A DNA stretch of 64,000 bases from Emydura subglobosa (GCA_007922225.1 ML679970.1:17100290-17164289); one strand, 5' to 3'. Shown: positions 48,595 through 58,904, numbered from the stretch's first letter. A program made the numbers and translations. Notes: a model not told the origin generated them from the letters alone.

Positions 48595-48814
48595 ATCCCC
48601 TTAGGGGATGAAAAAGTAGTAGCATCTGGATTCCAGATGCTAATACAAGGGGGCTGGCAAACAACTGTCAGTTTTAAAGTGCGTCCAAAACTCAGATCTC
48701 TGACATCAATGGGGGGGGAAAAAGAAGCAACATCAACTAAATTAGCTCACAGCTATTTGCATAATGGGTCCAGAGGCGGCACAATATAAGTAGGAAGACA
48801 CTAGCCAGCCAAAG
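48595..48814 (+). promoter_or_regulatory. TRH: TRH proximal promoter
   Basis: A TATA-like box, TATAAG at 48785-48790, lies about 25-30 bp before the inferred start of exon 1. Upstream are an octamer word ATTTGCAT (48755-48762) and a CRE-like word TGACATCA (48701-48708), which differs by one base from the TGACCTCA site described in mammalian TRH promoters. A 23-bp palindrome (48620-48642) has two 11-bp arms 'tagcatctgga' each holding a CATCTG E-box. A second palindrome (48595-48609), ATCCCC-TTA-GGGGAT, includes a TAATCC-type (Otx/Pitx-like) word. The motifs are visible in the sequence; binding by any factor is inference. The transcription start is estimated from the TATA position and not observed. 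Confidence 0.65.
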
Positions 48815-48956
48815 AGAACTTAGCACCAGTTATATTGGATACTGCAAGTGTCTATGGTAAAGAAGGGCAACTTTGAAGCTCAGATGTGCAAATACTTTTA
48901 GAGAAGGAGTGAATTGAAGATCCTCTTGGGAGAAAGATCAACGAAAAATAATCCAG
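48815..48956 (+). other. TRH: TRH exon 1 (non-coding 5' UTR, inferred)
   Basis: The exon is placed from about 28 bp after TATAAG to a good splice donor 'ccag|gtaatt' at 48956/48957. Known tetrapod TRH genes have a non-coding first exon followed by an intron of about 1 kb, which fits the 1082-bp distance to the exon 2 acceptor. The 5' boundary is approximate, since nothing in the sequence fixes the start. Confidence 0.6.
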
Positions 48957-50038
48957 GTAATTTATAAAATGTTTAAGATGCCTACTTTAAACTTTTCTAC
49001 TTAAGACTGCACTGGAAAGAATAGCATTCCTCCACAGGCTGATGTCAGGGCTATTATTCAAGGATTTTATCAGAGGGCAAGAGAGACCTGCCGTTAAGAG
49101 AGGTAACACTTGTTTTCTATTTTGAAACTGATGTGTTGTCTTGTAAAACCTTTTATTAGAGTGTGTATTCCTTTTACTGAAGAATGCTAGGGATGTTTAG
49201 CTAAATGGAATGTACAGTAACATACCTTTCAAAAATGAACTTCACTGCTTGGTAAATAAATTTTCAGAGCTTAGATAAAATGTGGTAGGTGTTTCAGGAA
49301 TATCAGACCAATCAGAAGAAATGTAGTTTTTTTTAATGCATGTGGGTTGTAAAATGTGATGTTTTTCTTTGACTTGTAGTAGCACCCAAAAAAGTGGTAG
49401 GTGCTTTCCAAACCCGACCTGAAGAGCAAACAAATATATTCTGATTTATTACACACACACAAATCTATTTTGTGTGCATTCATGAGAAGCAAAACTCAGT
49501 TGCCTATTTAAAGTTGATTTCTAACTAAAGGCGGAACAGAACTGTGCTGTAAACCTTGGAATTATTTTAAAGCAGTCCTTTGGGAGAGGAAGTGATTTAA
49601 TGAAAGCAGTCTTTAGGGCAGGGATGTGTGTGTGAGAGAGAAATATGAAACAATATACTAGAAGTTTCAAAAAGGGAAAGTTATTCTAGCCTCTGATCAA
49701 AAGATATGGAAAATGCTAAAAATGTCATTGGCATTCAGAAAGATGTGTGGCATTTAAGATGCAAATATCATGTTCTGTACAGAACGTGAACTAGCCCTCA
49801 ACATCACTTAAAGAATTTACAAATTCTTTGGGGGCACTGCAAACAAAGCAGGAGAGCTGTCAGAAAATTAAAAGGGACAGGAAATCATTTCCATGAGACT
49901 CCAGTCTCTGCGGCAGCAGAGTACTTCAATGGTTTGTACTTACCCAGGCTTCTTCCCGAGTTACTGGGGACATTGTAATTGTTGCTGGTTTTGTTCCATT
50001 TACCTCCCCGTCCTTTACTTTCCCCATGAAAGTTGCAG
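48957..50038 (+). other. TRH: TRH intron 1
   Basis: It starts gtaattt and ends with 'gaaagttgcag' at 50038, preceded by a pyrimidine-rich tract ('ttacctccccgtcctttact'). The open frame that begins at 49893 and runs into the real coding start is intronic readthrough here. No other gene or intact repeat is seen inside. Confidence 0.6.
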
Positions 50039-50054
50039 GAACTTCTGTCGCACA

Positions 50055-52125
50055 ATGACATTGGTCCGGCTGCTGCTGCTCTCCCTGACTCTGTCCAGTG
50101 TCTGTGTCAATCTGGGGCAGCCCATTCCAGAGGCAAACAAGAATGGAGATAGAAGCCACTTGGATGACATCCTGCAAAGGGCAGAAAGCATCATCCTTAG
50201 ATCTATCCTCAAGAAAGCAGAAAAGGAGGAAGAGACTAACCAAGGTAGATGTGACACTGGCATTGTTAGCACGTTACTTAGGTGGAGATCATTAATTTCA
50301 TTGGTAATTGTGGTTAGTTCCTGGTGTCTATTTTTCTTTCCTGTGAATAATAAATAAGAGGTGGGAGGAAGTGTTAGGTCAGATGTGACAGAGAAATCGG
50401 GAAGAGAGATTTTTTTTCCCTATGGAGATTTACCAGCCTGGGAATTGCTGCATCATGTCAGACCAATTCTCCATCTAGTCTGGCGTCCTGTAGAAGATGC
50501 TTCAGAGGGGGAATGAGAATCCCTATAATGGAATAACCTGCCTATAGAGAAAAGTTCCTGCAGGGACAACTCTAAGGGGAGGCCCAGTGGGCATTTGCCT
50601 CCCAGTGCTAACATTAAAACAGGGTAAATACTCTCAGATACTCCTTGTTACCTGGCTGTCTGCTGCAGCTTACCACTATCTTTCCCCATGTCCGACTGCA
50701 AGGGGTCAAATTTCCATGGCTAGGAGTGCCCAGGCTGCACAAATCCTTTGCTCCTATCAGCCAAAGCAGTAGAAGCTGACCCTGATGGGGAGCTTGTGCA
50801 AGAAAAGGTGCAGGTAGCTGGAGACCCTGCCACTGGAAGCAAAGGGAGAGGGGAGTTGCCCCCCAAAAGCCCACCCCCACCTCCCTAGAAACTTATTAGG
50901 TTTTTTTTTTTTTAAATGAAAGCTAAGCTTCTCAGGTAGTCACATGAATCCAGGAGCTGGGGCTTTAAGAAAAGCTACAAATATTGCAAGACTTGCAATA
51001 AAATCATGAGAACTGGCCACACTGACTCCCCCAAACTGTCAAGATATCCTTTACACACCCGTTTGTACCTGCCTCTCAGCCCTAGCACCTCTCCTGACAT
51101 GCAGCTCCTGCCCAGTATGCAGCTCTGCACACACTGCAGCTCAGCTCCTCCCCCTGCCAAAGTGCCTCTGCATGCATCCTCCAGCCCCTGGCTGGCCTCT
51201 ACAGCTGCCCTCTTTCGCAGATGTCTAAGGAGCAATGCTCTAGAATAGCATGTTGGGTCCTATCATTGCATTCCCTCCCAATTCTTTTACAAGACTGGAT
51301 TTTTTGCCTTCAAGCCCTCCTTCCTGAAATGATCATATACCAGTCTGCACTTGGTTACAGCATCCAGAGTAACCCCATTCAAATCTACAGAGTTACTTTA
51401 GGTTTACAGTGGTGTGGCTGGGACAGGAATATGGCCCCATGCTCCTTCCAGAACTATAATAAACATAACCCAGAGAGCTCACATTTCAGCTTCTAGAGGA
51501 ATAATGATAATCACAAGTTCATTAACCTTGGTGATTTCCTTGGACAGAACCAAGTGCTCTTCAGCCACAGTGGTTTTCCAAAAGACAACACCCTGGGAAA
51601 AGAATCCCAAGTGACCTTGAGAAGAGACAGCACCCTGGGAAAAGGGAGGATGAGGAAGAAATGTTTTATGGAGAAACTCAGAAGAGAGAGGAAGACAACG
51701 ACCTTGACAGTTACATGGAGCTGCAGAAGAGGCAGCATCCTGGTAGAAGGTCACTGTGGGACCAGTACGTTGACATCCCTAGCACCCAACTGGCCTATCT
51801 GAATGAATTATCCAAAAGGCAACACCCAGGCAAGAGGTATCCGATTTACAACAAGCGTCAGCACCCTGGCAAGAGGAGTTGGGATCACGAGCTGGAACTA
51901 GGTGACCAAGACATGGAGAAACGCCAGCACCCTGGAAAGAGATACATGGATTCTGAAAACCCAGATTATGATGCCCCCTGTGACCTCCAGGATTCTTTCA
52001 ACTGTAGCAGAAGCAGCTTATTGCTTGAGTTACTAGATAACATCAACAAGGGCAGAGTAGAAGAGAAGCGGCAGCATCCTGGGAGGAGGTTTGCTTGGGA
52101 AGATGAGGTGGGGGCGGAGGAGTGA
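50055..52125 (+). CDS. TRH: Prepro-thyrotropin-releasing hormone, join(50055..50244,51548..52125)
   Basis: This is the precursor of TRH (pGlu-His-Pro-NH2), the hypothalamic releasing peptide for TSH and prolactin and also a neuromodulator. It enters the secretory pathway and is cut by prohormone convertases at basic pairs. The Gly of QHPG supplies the amide and Gln cyclises. Exon 2 encodes residues 1-63 plus one base of codon 64. The Met at 50055 has A at -3 and begins a hydrophobic signal sequence ([18 protein letters not shown]). A basic/acidic helix follows ([20 protein letters not shown]). Exon 3 joins in frame (caa g|aa cca, phase 1). [10 protein letters not shown] copies start at residues 75, 89, 124, 153, 166, 188 and 237. 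Cys208 and Cys216 and the [11 protein letters not shown] segment precede the last copy. Stop is TGA at 52123. The 255-residue length suits the family (about 240-260). Identification is essentially certain. Confidence 0.97.
50245..51547 (+). other. TRH: TRH intron 2
   Basis: Donor 'caag|gtagat' at 50245 and acceptor 'ccttggacag|aacc' ending 51547 give a 1303-bp phase-1 intron. The pyrimidine tract before the acceptor is weak; a possible branch point is 'cattaac' near 51520. It contains a diverged retroposon fragment at 50435-50580. Retention would add 38 codons and a stop, giving a protein without any TRH copy. Confidence 0.85.
50435..50580 (+). mobile_element. CR1-3'UTR-like repeat fragment in TRH intron 2
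   Basis: 'gggaattgctgcatcatgtc', 'agaccaattctccatctagt', 'gatgcttcagagggggaatg' and 'ggaataacctgcctatagag' resemble a dispersed turtle retroposon segment. The copy is short and diverged. Confidence 0.5.
51580..52089 (+). repeat. TRH: Seven TRH progenitor repeats within exon 3
   Basis: Copies (basic pair, QHPG, basic pair) lie at 51580-51603, 51622-51645, 51727-51750, 51814-51837, 51853-51876, 51919-51942 and 52066-52089. Copies 1, 2, 4, 5 and 6 are QHPGKR; copies 3 and 7 are QHPGRR. All seven keep Gln, His, Pro, Gly and both flanking pairs, so all should be processable. Spacers vary from 5 residues (between 4 and 5) to 41 (between 6 and 7). Synonymous codons differ between copies (CAA/CAG, CAC/CAT, GGG/GGT/GGC/GGA), so the array is old. 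A further KR at residues 109-110 is not next to a QHPG. Confidence 0.97.
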
Positions 52126-52279
52126 GACAGGGTGATTGCACGGAGCATCATTTACATTTGATTCAGAGTGATCTGCCAGGCCACTTAAAGTTCTGTTCAT
52201 TCCTCCTCTGACTCCCTGCTGCTGACCTACCATATAAGTAACTCCTTAGTTTGATTTCTAAATCCCTTGAGGATTAAGG

Positions 52280-52378
52280 TCCTGATTCAGCAAGGTACTT
52301 AGGCATGGGCATGGCCCTACTAAAGTCAATGGCACTTGAAGTTAAGGATGTGCTTAAATATCTTGCTGAATCAGGGGC
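52280..52378. mobile_element. Palindromic element in the TRH 3' UTR (1)
   Basis: The left end 'cctgattcagcaaggtactt' and right end 'aatatcttgctgaatcaggg' are inverted copies. The centre is 'ctaaagtcaatggcactt'. It would fold as a hairpin in the mRNA. Confidence 0.75.
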
Positions 52379-52381
52379 AAT

Positions 52382-52467
52382 GGGCCTAATCCTGCCACGT
52401 GTTGAATGCCTTCAATTCCCACCATCATGGAAATTGAGTGCGCTCAGTATCTTACAGGATCAGGCCC
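52382..52467. mobile_element. Palindromic element in the TRH 3' UTR (2)
   Basis: 'gggcctaatcctgccacgtg' on the left pairs with 'atcttacaggatcaggccc' on the right. The interior 'aattcccaccatcatggaaatt' is itself self-complementary. It begins four bases after the first element. Confidence 0.7.
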
Positions 52468-53133
52468 TAAAATGATCTCTGTGTGCACCCACCAATTCTA
52501 TTTCCTGAGGACTAAGACAGCCCTGTTATATGCGTTCTGGATATGGATGATAAAGAGGAATAATTTCACTTATATAAGAGCCATGCAGTCAACAAGTGAA
52601 TTTACAGAGAGGGAGAGGGAAAAAAAGGACACATGAAGTGATTTCAAAATGAAATTGAACAGTATTTTACTTTTAAACGATACATTAGTGAAACGTACCC
52701 TCATGCAGTTCAACCTGTTCAGATACTAAATGTTAACTGCTGGGCAGAGAGAGAGCGTATGTGCCAATGTAACAGACTGGATGTTTAGCTTTATACCTTG
52801 CCTTTGAATAACAGACCAAAAACTAGGCAATATTTCATTTAGGAAACTACAGAACAAAAGACAGTTAATGTGTAAAGTAGCAATCCAATAGCAAGTTGAG
52901 AAGAGTGCTGTGTATGAACACACAGTAGGGGCTCCTAATCAATGCAGTCACATTTCAGTCATTTGATTTGAAACCCATGTGTTCTCTTTATTAGACAGCA
53001 ACATTTTAAATTGCAACAAGGAGGCATTCTTTTCAATAGAGGGATTTGTTCTTCTAATTAAGTTTCTCACCCTAAAAATTGTTTTCACTTTATGTGGTCT
53101 TCAGATTCTGCAAGGTGTTTATTTTCCATGAAC

Positions 53134-53139
53134 AATAAA
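53134..53139 (+). terminator. TRH: Poly(A) signal AATAAA for TRH
   Basis: This canonical AATAAA is the first I see after the stop codon. It is followed by a U/G-rich stretch ('ttgggtgtcctttatggttg') at 53166-53185, suitable as a downstream element. Confidence 0.6.
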
Positions 53140-53160
53140 TATCAATAGTCAATCCCATTG

Positions 53161-53920
53161 CAACTTTGGGTGTCCTTTATGGTTGTGCAAATGCAAATTA
53201 ATAGTGGGAAAAATATCCACATTCTCCTGAATTTAAATGAATGAGAAAAAATATTTTTCTAGGAAACTACTTCTTGCATCCTGGTGGTTGCTACATACAT
53301 GTCTGTAAATAGAACTATTTTACTATTGAAGGGGAAGGCTGATTTTTTTTTTTTTTTTTTTTTTAAAAAAAACAAGAGTCCCTTCTGAAACCTTCTTCCT
53401 GTGTATTATATTAAATATATGCATCTGGAATAAACCCACAAGCATCCTTGTTACACAGCTGCACAGTGAACTTTGGTTATTGGAGTCTGAGCTTCGTACA
53501 CAAAAGGATGTTTTAGTCCAAATCAGACCAGTTCTACATGACATAAGAAATTTTATTTCTGTGGTACATAGACAGGTTGAACCTTCAAGCATAGCTGAAT
53601 CTACCAGTCTGGTTATATCTTGATCCATAGACACCCATTCATGCCAATGACAAGAGACATGGTAATTCACCAGTTCTTTAATGCTTGGAAAACAACGCTC
53701 TGGGCTTAGTAACCAGTTGCATGGGTGTAACTGAGATCGGAATCTGACCTGGTTACTGCTGCTGCATGCACAGGTTGTGTCTTTGTACACATATGCACAC
53801 AAATATCCCAGTAGGTGTCTAAGCAGTCATTTGCACACGTAACTACAATGTGTGTGTGTGTGTTTGTGGTGACATGCAGATTGGGTGGGAACGTGCACCA
53901 TCCTAGGTTTCTGTCATTTA

Positions 53921-53953
<33 letters not shown>

Positions 53954-56039
53954 TCAGACTGTGCAACTCACCCTACTTCACATATTATATCAGCAGCAGA
54001 GCCAAGAACAGAAACTAGGAACTCTGACTCCATATTCCCCGGACTTACCTCTGAATAAAATTGATTTTGTTGGTCAAACATCAAGTGATGCTGAGGTCAC
54101 ATCTTCTACATTAAAAGCAGTAGCACCGTTATCAATATAGTGCCTGAATGTTTTTTTTTTTTTTTTTTTTTAAAATACTGAATCTTGTTTTTCAAAGCAG
54201 CTTTATCCTGCTTGATCAAAATATTTCAATACAAAACTTCCATCCTATAACATAGTGTTCCTTTTCCTAGGATTCTGAATATATAAGCTTTCCCTCTCCC
54301 CCACCCCCCCACAGAGAACTTTGCCGTTTAGACAAGTTGGTGTTGCCATATGGGTTTGTTACCCTGGAGAGAAATAATTAATCTTAGCAAGTTTCACTGA
54401 AGGGTTCCCAAGGCGACTCACATGCAGTGTGGTCAATCAAGCAATTTGCATCTTTGGAGATAATTTGTTCTGTTATACGCCTGTGATGACTGGCAGGCAT
54501 CAATTACTGGCAGTGGACTTTCTAATTAAGAACTGGTGAGTAAATCCTCAAAGCAGATAGATGGGTACATCTTGTACACTTCAACATCCCTTGGCACATT
54601 TTCTGCCTAAGATGCCTTTTAAAAGCTGGTATTTCTCATTTTGTAATGAGAGAAAGGAATTAGTTTAAAGACACTTCCCCATGGATCGTTTTCTGTTAAT
54701 CAGACTTTCTAAAACGGGGATAACCCTAATGATCGGACCCATGACCACCATGTGTCAACATGCAAAATAAAGAAATTGAGATAGAATGATTTTTATAATT
54801 TCAGGAATGGACAAGCATTGCACAGCAACAAATAAAACAGTCTCACAAGATGGGGACCCTTGTGAATCTACTCCAAGAAAGTTGAAGGAAAAGCATGTAA
54901 GAAGCCAAAGTTTGGGGGAAAAAATAAAATAGACTGATGTAGAGTTTCCTGAAGGTCCTCCCCTCCTCCCTGCAGTACATCTGCTGGTCAAAGCTATTCA
55001 TACACAGCTACAAGTTGTTCAGTTTAAGGCACTAAACATTAATGAAGATAAGAGGGCACAGTCAGACATCACGAACAATACTTCACCCATATTGCTAAGA
55101 GCACTGAAGATCATTACAAGATAAAGATCCAGTTTACTTTTCACTCTGGATACTTTTTTGGTTTTGCACTTTTCTCTCAGATGAGTCAATGAAAGTCAGC
55201 AAAGTCCATTTCACTTTTTTCTATGATTGATTTTTATTTCAGGTTCTCAGCAGTCAGGCAGATTGTTTTTGAAGGGGGGGGGGGGTTAAACAAACAAAAC
55301 AAAAAAACAAATCCAACCACCTCCATTAGATTGCCTTTTAAAAAGGAATTATTTCTGTCAACATTAGATTTCATAAAAGCTTGTTTGGAGAAGGGGAGAA
55401 TCTAAATTTTAGGCTAAATCTGAGCTGACCATGTTTTACATTCAATCAAGTTTAGCATGTCTTTTTTGTGATTGATTCTTTTTTTTTTTTTTTTAATTGG
55501 CATGAACTTGGGAACGCTGAAAATGAAGGGCTTTATAGCATTGAATGGAGCCGACAATGGTAGCAGAATGAGATGTTAAATCTTCCCTCACACAGTTCTG
55601 ATAATGCACCTCAATCTTTCACCACAACTAGGGCTGGCTGGAAAAAACAACAACTCCGTTTTGCAAACAAATTTTCAGGTTTTAAAATGTATTTCTGTTC
55701 CAATCCAGCACAAACACAAAACCTTTCGAATTTTAGAACAAACGAGAGTGAGACGCCCCAGAATAGCCAATAGCCTGTTAGCACACTGACTTGGGATGTG
55801 GGAGACCCTGCCCAAGTCCCTAGTCTGCCATGAAATAGTATTTTTCAATAGGAAAAGTTTCACATTTTTTTGGACCAGCTCTTTCCACAACCCTATCTAT
55901 TCCAGTGCTGGGCTCCTGAAAAACTCTGGACCAGCTCCTAAAGCAGAGACCAAACTCAGCTAAACCTGCTGGAGGTCACTGAATTGGTAAACAAGGGGTA
56001 CTTTAACCTGGTAGTCCAGTCAAAATTGGGGTGAAGCAT
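53161..56039. other. Downstream flank of TRH, no gene recognised
   Basis: It is rich in homopolymer runs: T then A at 53343-53370, A at 53929-53953, T at 54151-54172, T at 55478-55493, plus a TG tract at 53851-53861 and a G-run at 55277-55286. 54360-54560 is unique and dense in homeodomain-like words ('ataattaatc', 'ctaattaag'), so it could be a conserved non-coding element. 55610-55880 is an AT-rich diverged repeat-like stretch. Confidence 0.45.
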
Positions 56040-56390
56040 GGAATTCCACTCAGAGAAGTGCAGGTGCTGGCACTTCTTGCCAGTGAGAGGCCCAAGGAGG
56101 CAGTTTGGGAGCATCTACATTGTGCTGGAGATCTACATTCCAGCTGGGGAGACATCTCTGTGCTAGCTCCGCTCGAACTCGTACACTAAACACAGAGTGC
56201 GTGGGGCTAGTCCCCGCCCAGAATAGGTCTCATGTGGCTGATGGGGACATATTGGGGCAGCTAGTCCTCCTGCCGCTCGTGCCACTGCGCCTCCATTCTA
56301 TTTTTAGTTCTGATCGAGTAGTGCAGGCGTGTCTCCTCTCCCCAGGCTGGAATTCACACCTCCAACTTGAAGTTTAGACATACCCCATTG
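56040..56390. mobile_element. Foldback MITE ('agtttagacataccc' end)
   Basis: The right end 'gaagtttagacatacccc' carries the same terminus as the 13.97 and 62.4 kb elements. Inner blocks 'gctggagatctacattccag' and 'ctggaattcacacctccaac' are partly self-complementary. The left end is unclear. Confidence 0.5.
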
Positions 56391-57104
56391 ACAAGAGAGA
56401 GATCTCACAGCTGCAGTTCACCCTGAACAGTAACAGTAGTACAGTGCCATTTGAAATGCTCCTCCCGTTTTCAGATATTGGCTGTGAAGTGAAGTGCACA
56501 GGTTGGAGAATGAAATAGGAGATCATATTAGAGATGAGCCTGAATCGGAGTCTAGGATCTGAAAATCCAGGAACTTTGTTGAGAGGTTTGGAACCAGATC
56601 CAAACACCGCACTTTAGTAGAATTGCTAACTAGAATTTTTCAGTTATGTAACAACTTCATCCTATACAACCTATTACTGAACTGCAGCCACCACAGAGAT
56701 GCAGGGTGGCAGCTGTTCTGACTCAGAGCTCTTAGTGGGAGAGGAATTTGCCCAGGACATTGGAGGAGAACCCTATTCTTATGGACTCTCTGATCACCAT
56801 GCACAGCAGATGGACCTAAGGTTCTCAGGCCTCACCAGAAAAGACACTGAACGTAGCTCTTCATCCTGGAAAGGCTGTAAGTCTGACTGCAGCATGTTGG
56901 CCTCGGGGAGTCTATGTATTTCAAACTGGACACTGTAAGCACTAGGCTATGCCTCCATGTTATTAAACACTGTCACCTGAACACCTGAGCATGTAGAACA
57001 GGGCTGGAAATGTCACTAGAGATACCAAAGACTGTGGCAAGCCTGAGAACAGAGCCCAGCAGGCGGAGTTGGGACACTATTAATCTCTTCCATGTGTTCG
57101 TATA
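56391..57104. other. Intergenic, no gene recognised
   Basis: No recognisable exon. The frame at 56699-56938 has no family features. Confidence 0.4.
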
Positions 57105-57760
57105 ATCACAGGGTAGTGGTGAGTTAGTGAGATCTTGAACTGTCAGGTGACTGCACACGAGTGATTATTTCTAAATTAGGTCAGCCATGGCTCAGGGACC
57201 CCATTCTCTTGGGAAAGGCTCAGAAATCCTGCTAGAACTATGGCTTTGGAAAAATAAATACCGCTATCTAGCATCAGCTTCTCAAGAAGGCAGGAATATT
57301 TCCCGAAAGTCACCCTGCAAGAATAAGAGTCTTTGTGCTCTCAGAACACACTGGGTTAATACTGGCCGAGGAATGTCCAAGGATCAGATTGTCACGTGCT
57401 CAGTGCCCAGCACCAGTCGGGGCTATATTGTCAAGAGAGCTCAGCTCCTAGTTAGGCACCTAACCAGGGCCAGATTTTAGAAGTGCTCAGTGCCCAGTGT
57501 GGCCGTTCAGTCTGAGTCCTAAACAAGAGCTAGTGTGAACATCAGGAAATGTTCTTGCCTTCTTGAGACGCTGATGCTAGAGATCAGTGTTTATTTTTCC
57601 AAATAATTCCAATTTCCAAATGTTTACTTTTCCGTAGTTCTAACAGGATTTTTGAGTCCTTTCATAGGGAATGGGGGTCCCTGAGCCACGGCTGACCTAA
57701 TTTAGAAATAATCACACGTGTGCAGTCACCTGACAGTTTGAGATCTCACCGACTCCTCGC
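57105..57760. repeat. Long inverted repeat, arms about 190-210 bp, loop about 250 bp
   Basis: The left arm (about 57110-57296) includes 'actgtcaggtgactgcacac', 'gtgattatttctaaattagg' and 'agcatcagcttctcaagaag'. The right arm (about 57551-57760) is its reverse complement: 'cttcttgagacgctgatgct', 'cctaatttagaaataatcac' and 'gtgtgcagtcacctgacagt'. The arms differ by scattered substitutions and an indel of roughly 25-30 bp (right arm longer near 57605-57635). The loop repeats 'gtgctcagtgcccag' at 57397 and 57484. No transposase is encoded. This may be a foldback transposon or an old inverted duplication. Confidence 0.85.
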
Positions 57761-58879
57761 TACACTGCAATCCAGCCCTGAGCTCTTTGGAAAAAATGTG
57801 ACCCGCACTGAGCCCATGCACAGGGCAGCCGGGGGAGAAAAGCCAAAGGTGACTGAGCCACTTTCATACCTCCCTTGACCCTTGTCTGGCTGGGGGAAGA
57901 AGGGGGGCCCCTGCAAAGCAGCCCCCAGCACAAGTTAGGGCTGCTCTAACCTACACTAGTTAAACTAATCCCTAAAGGATTGTTCTGCTGGCCAGGTGTA
58001 CCCATTCTGGTCCTGCCTCTCTCTCACCCTTTCCTTACCCCCTACTCTGGGGTAATGGAGACAGGACAGTCTAACAAAGCCAGCAATGCTGACTTTATTC
58101 TAGTCCAGGTTTTGCTCATGCCTGTGGAATCCTCATCAACCTCTTTGGGCTGGTTTCAGATCCCTTTGCACTGCTCTGCATATATGACCCCTGCTATATT
58201 TTCTGCTCTTTGCACCACTCAGTTCATGCTACTACATCTCTTCTCTGCCCACCCTTTCGCTCTAGGTTAACAGGTGCTATACTCCTTATAGCTATTGCCT
58301 TGTTACATCACTGTACATCTTATAAAGATTGGACCTGTGATTGTGTTTAATAACGAACGTGCTTCAGACATTCATGCAGATCTTCTCTCAATTCTCCACC
58401 TGTCTCCTTGTCTTAATGCCCCTGCTCATAATGTTGGTACTGTTGGCTCAAGAACCTTTCATGAATAGCCTGGAACAGCTTATCTGCCACCCACTGTCTT
58501 TATCCAAATCTCATCCATAAACGCATCTTCTCACTTGTGTCTTAAATTCTTCCCCCCCCCCTGCTGTTATTCTTTGTTTCACTTAAGCTGTATTATTAAT
58601 CTCTGTACAGCTGTTCAGAGGATGCAATTTGTATGAAGGGCACTAGGCAAAATAAAGCTTGTTTGATTGTTCTGCTTAAGTTAAAGAAATAAGAGTGAAA
58701 TGAAAAATGCTCATTATCTGGACTTTAAAAATAAAATTAGCAAATGGTGCAAAGCCACTGGGAAGAGCACGAAGCTAACTGGCTGATGTGAGCAACCCCC
58801 ATGGAAGGTGGTGCCATGGTCAGCAATGGGATTGAACCCTATTAATTATTTGGGGTCACACTTTATATGCACACCACAC
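57761..58879. other. Intergenic; 58.2-58.68 kb looks like a retroposon 3' end
   Basis: The segment ending 'atgaagggcactaggcaaaataaagcttgtttgattg' (58637-58673) carries an AATAAA and a pyrimidine-rich body, suggesting the 3' end of a dispersed retroposon. I could not assign a family. No gene is seen. Confidence 0.35.
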
Positions 58880-58904
58880 ACACAGTAGGATCTGCAGACT
58901 CCAA

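Larger units (their letters stand above)
52126..53160 (+). other. TRH: TRH 3' UTR (inferred)
   Basis: The UTR runs from the stop codon to shortly after the first clear AATAAA at 53134-53139, about 1 kb. It contains two adjacent foldback repeats (52280-52378 and 52382-52467). No long frame interrupts it. The 3' boundary is approximate. Confidence 0.6.

Noticed and set aside
49893..50054. In-frame upstream Met codons that would extend prepro-TRH by 54 residues
   Set aside because: A good acceptor ('gttgcag' at 50032-50038) lies between them and the hydrophobic signal sequence. The upstream residues are Cys/Trp-rich and unlike any TRH N-terminus. The Met at 50055 gives a proper signal peptide and the expected precursor length.
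50245..50357. Continuation of the exon 2 frame into intron 2
   Set aside because: The donor at 50245 joins in phase with the acceptor at 51547. Reading on gives a stop before any TRH repeat.
53323..53802. 159-codon minus-strand frame
   Set aside because: It ends in a poly-Lys run translated from the homopolymer tract and overlaps nothing conserved. It lies just past the TRH poly(A) signal and looks random.
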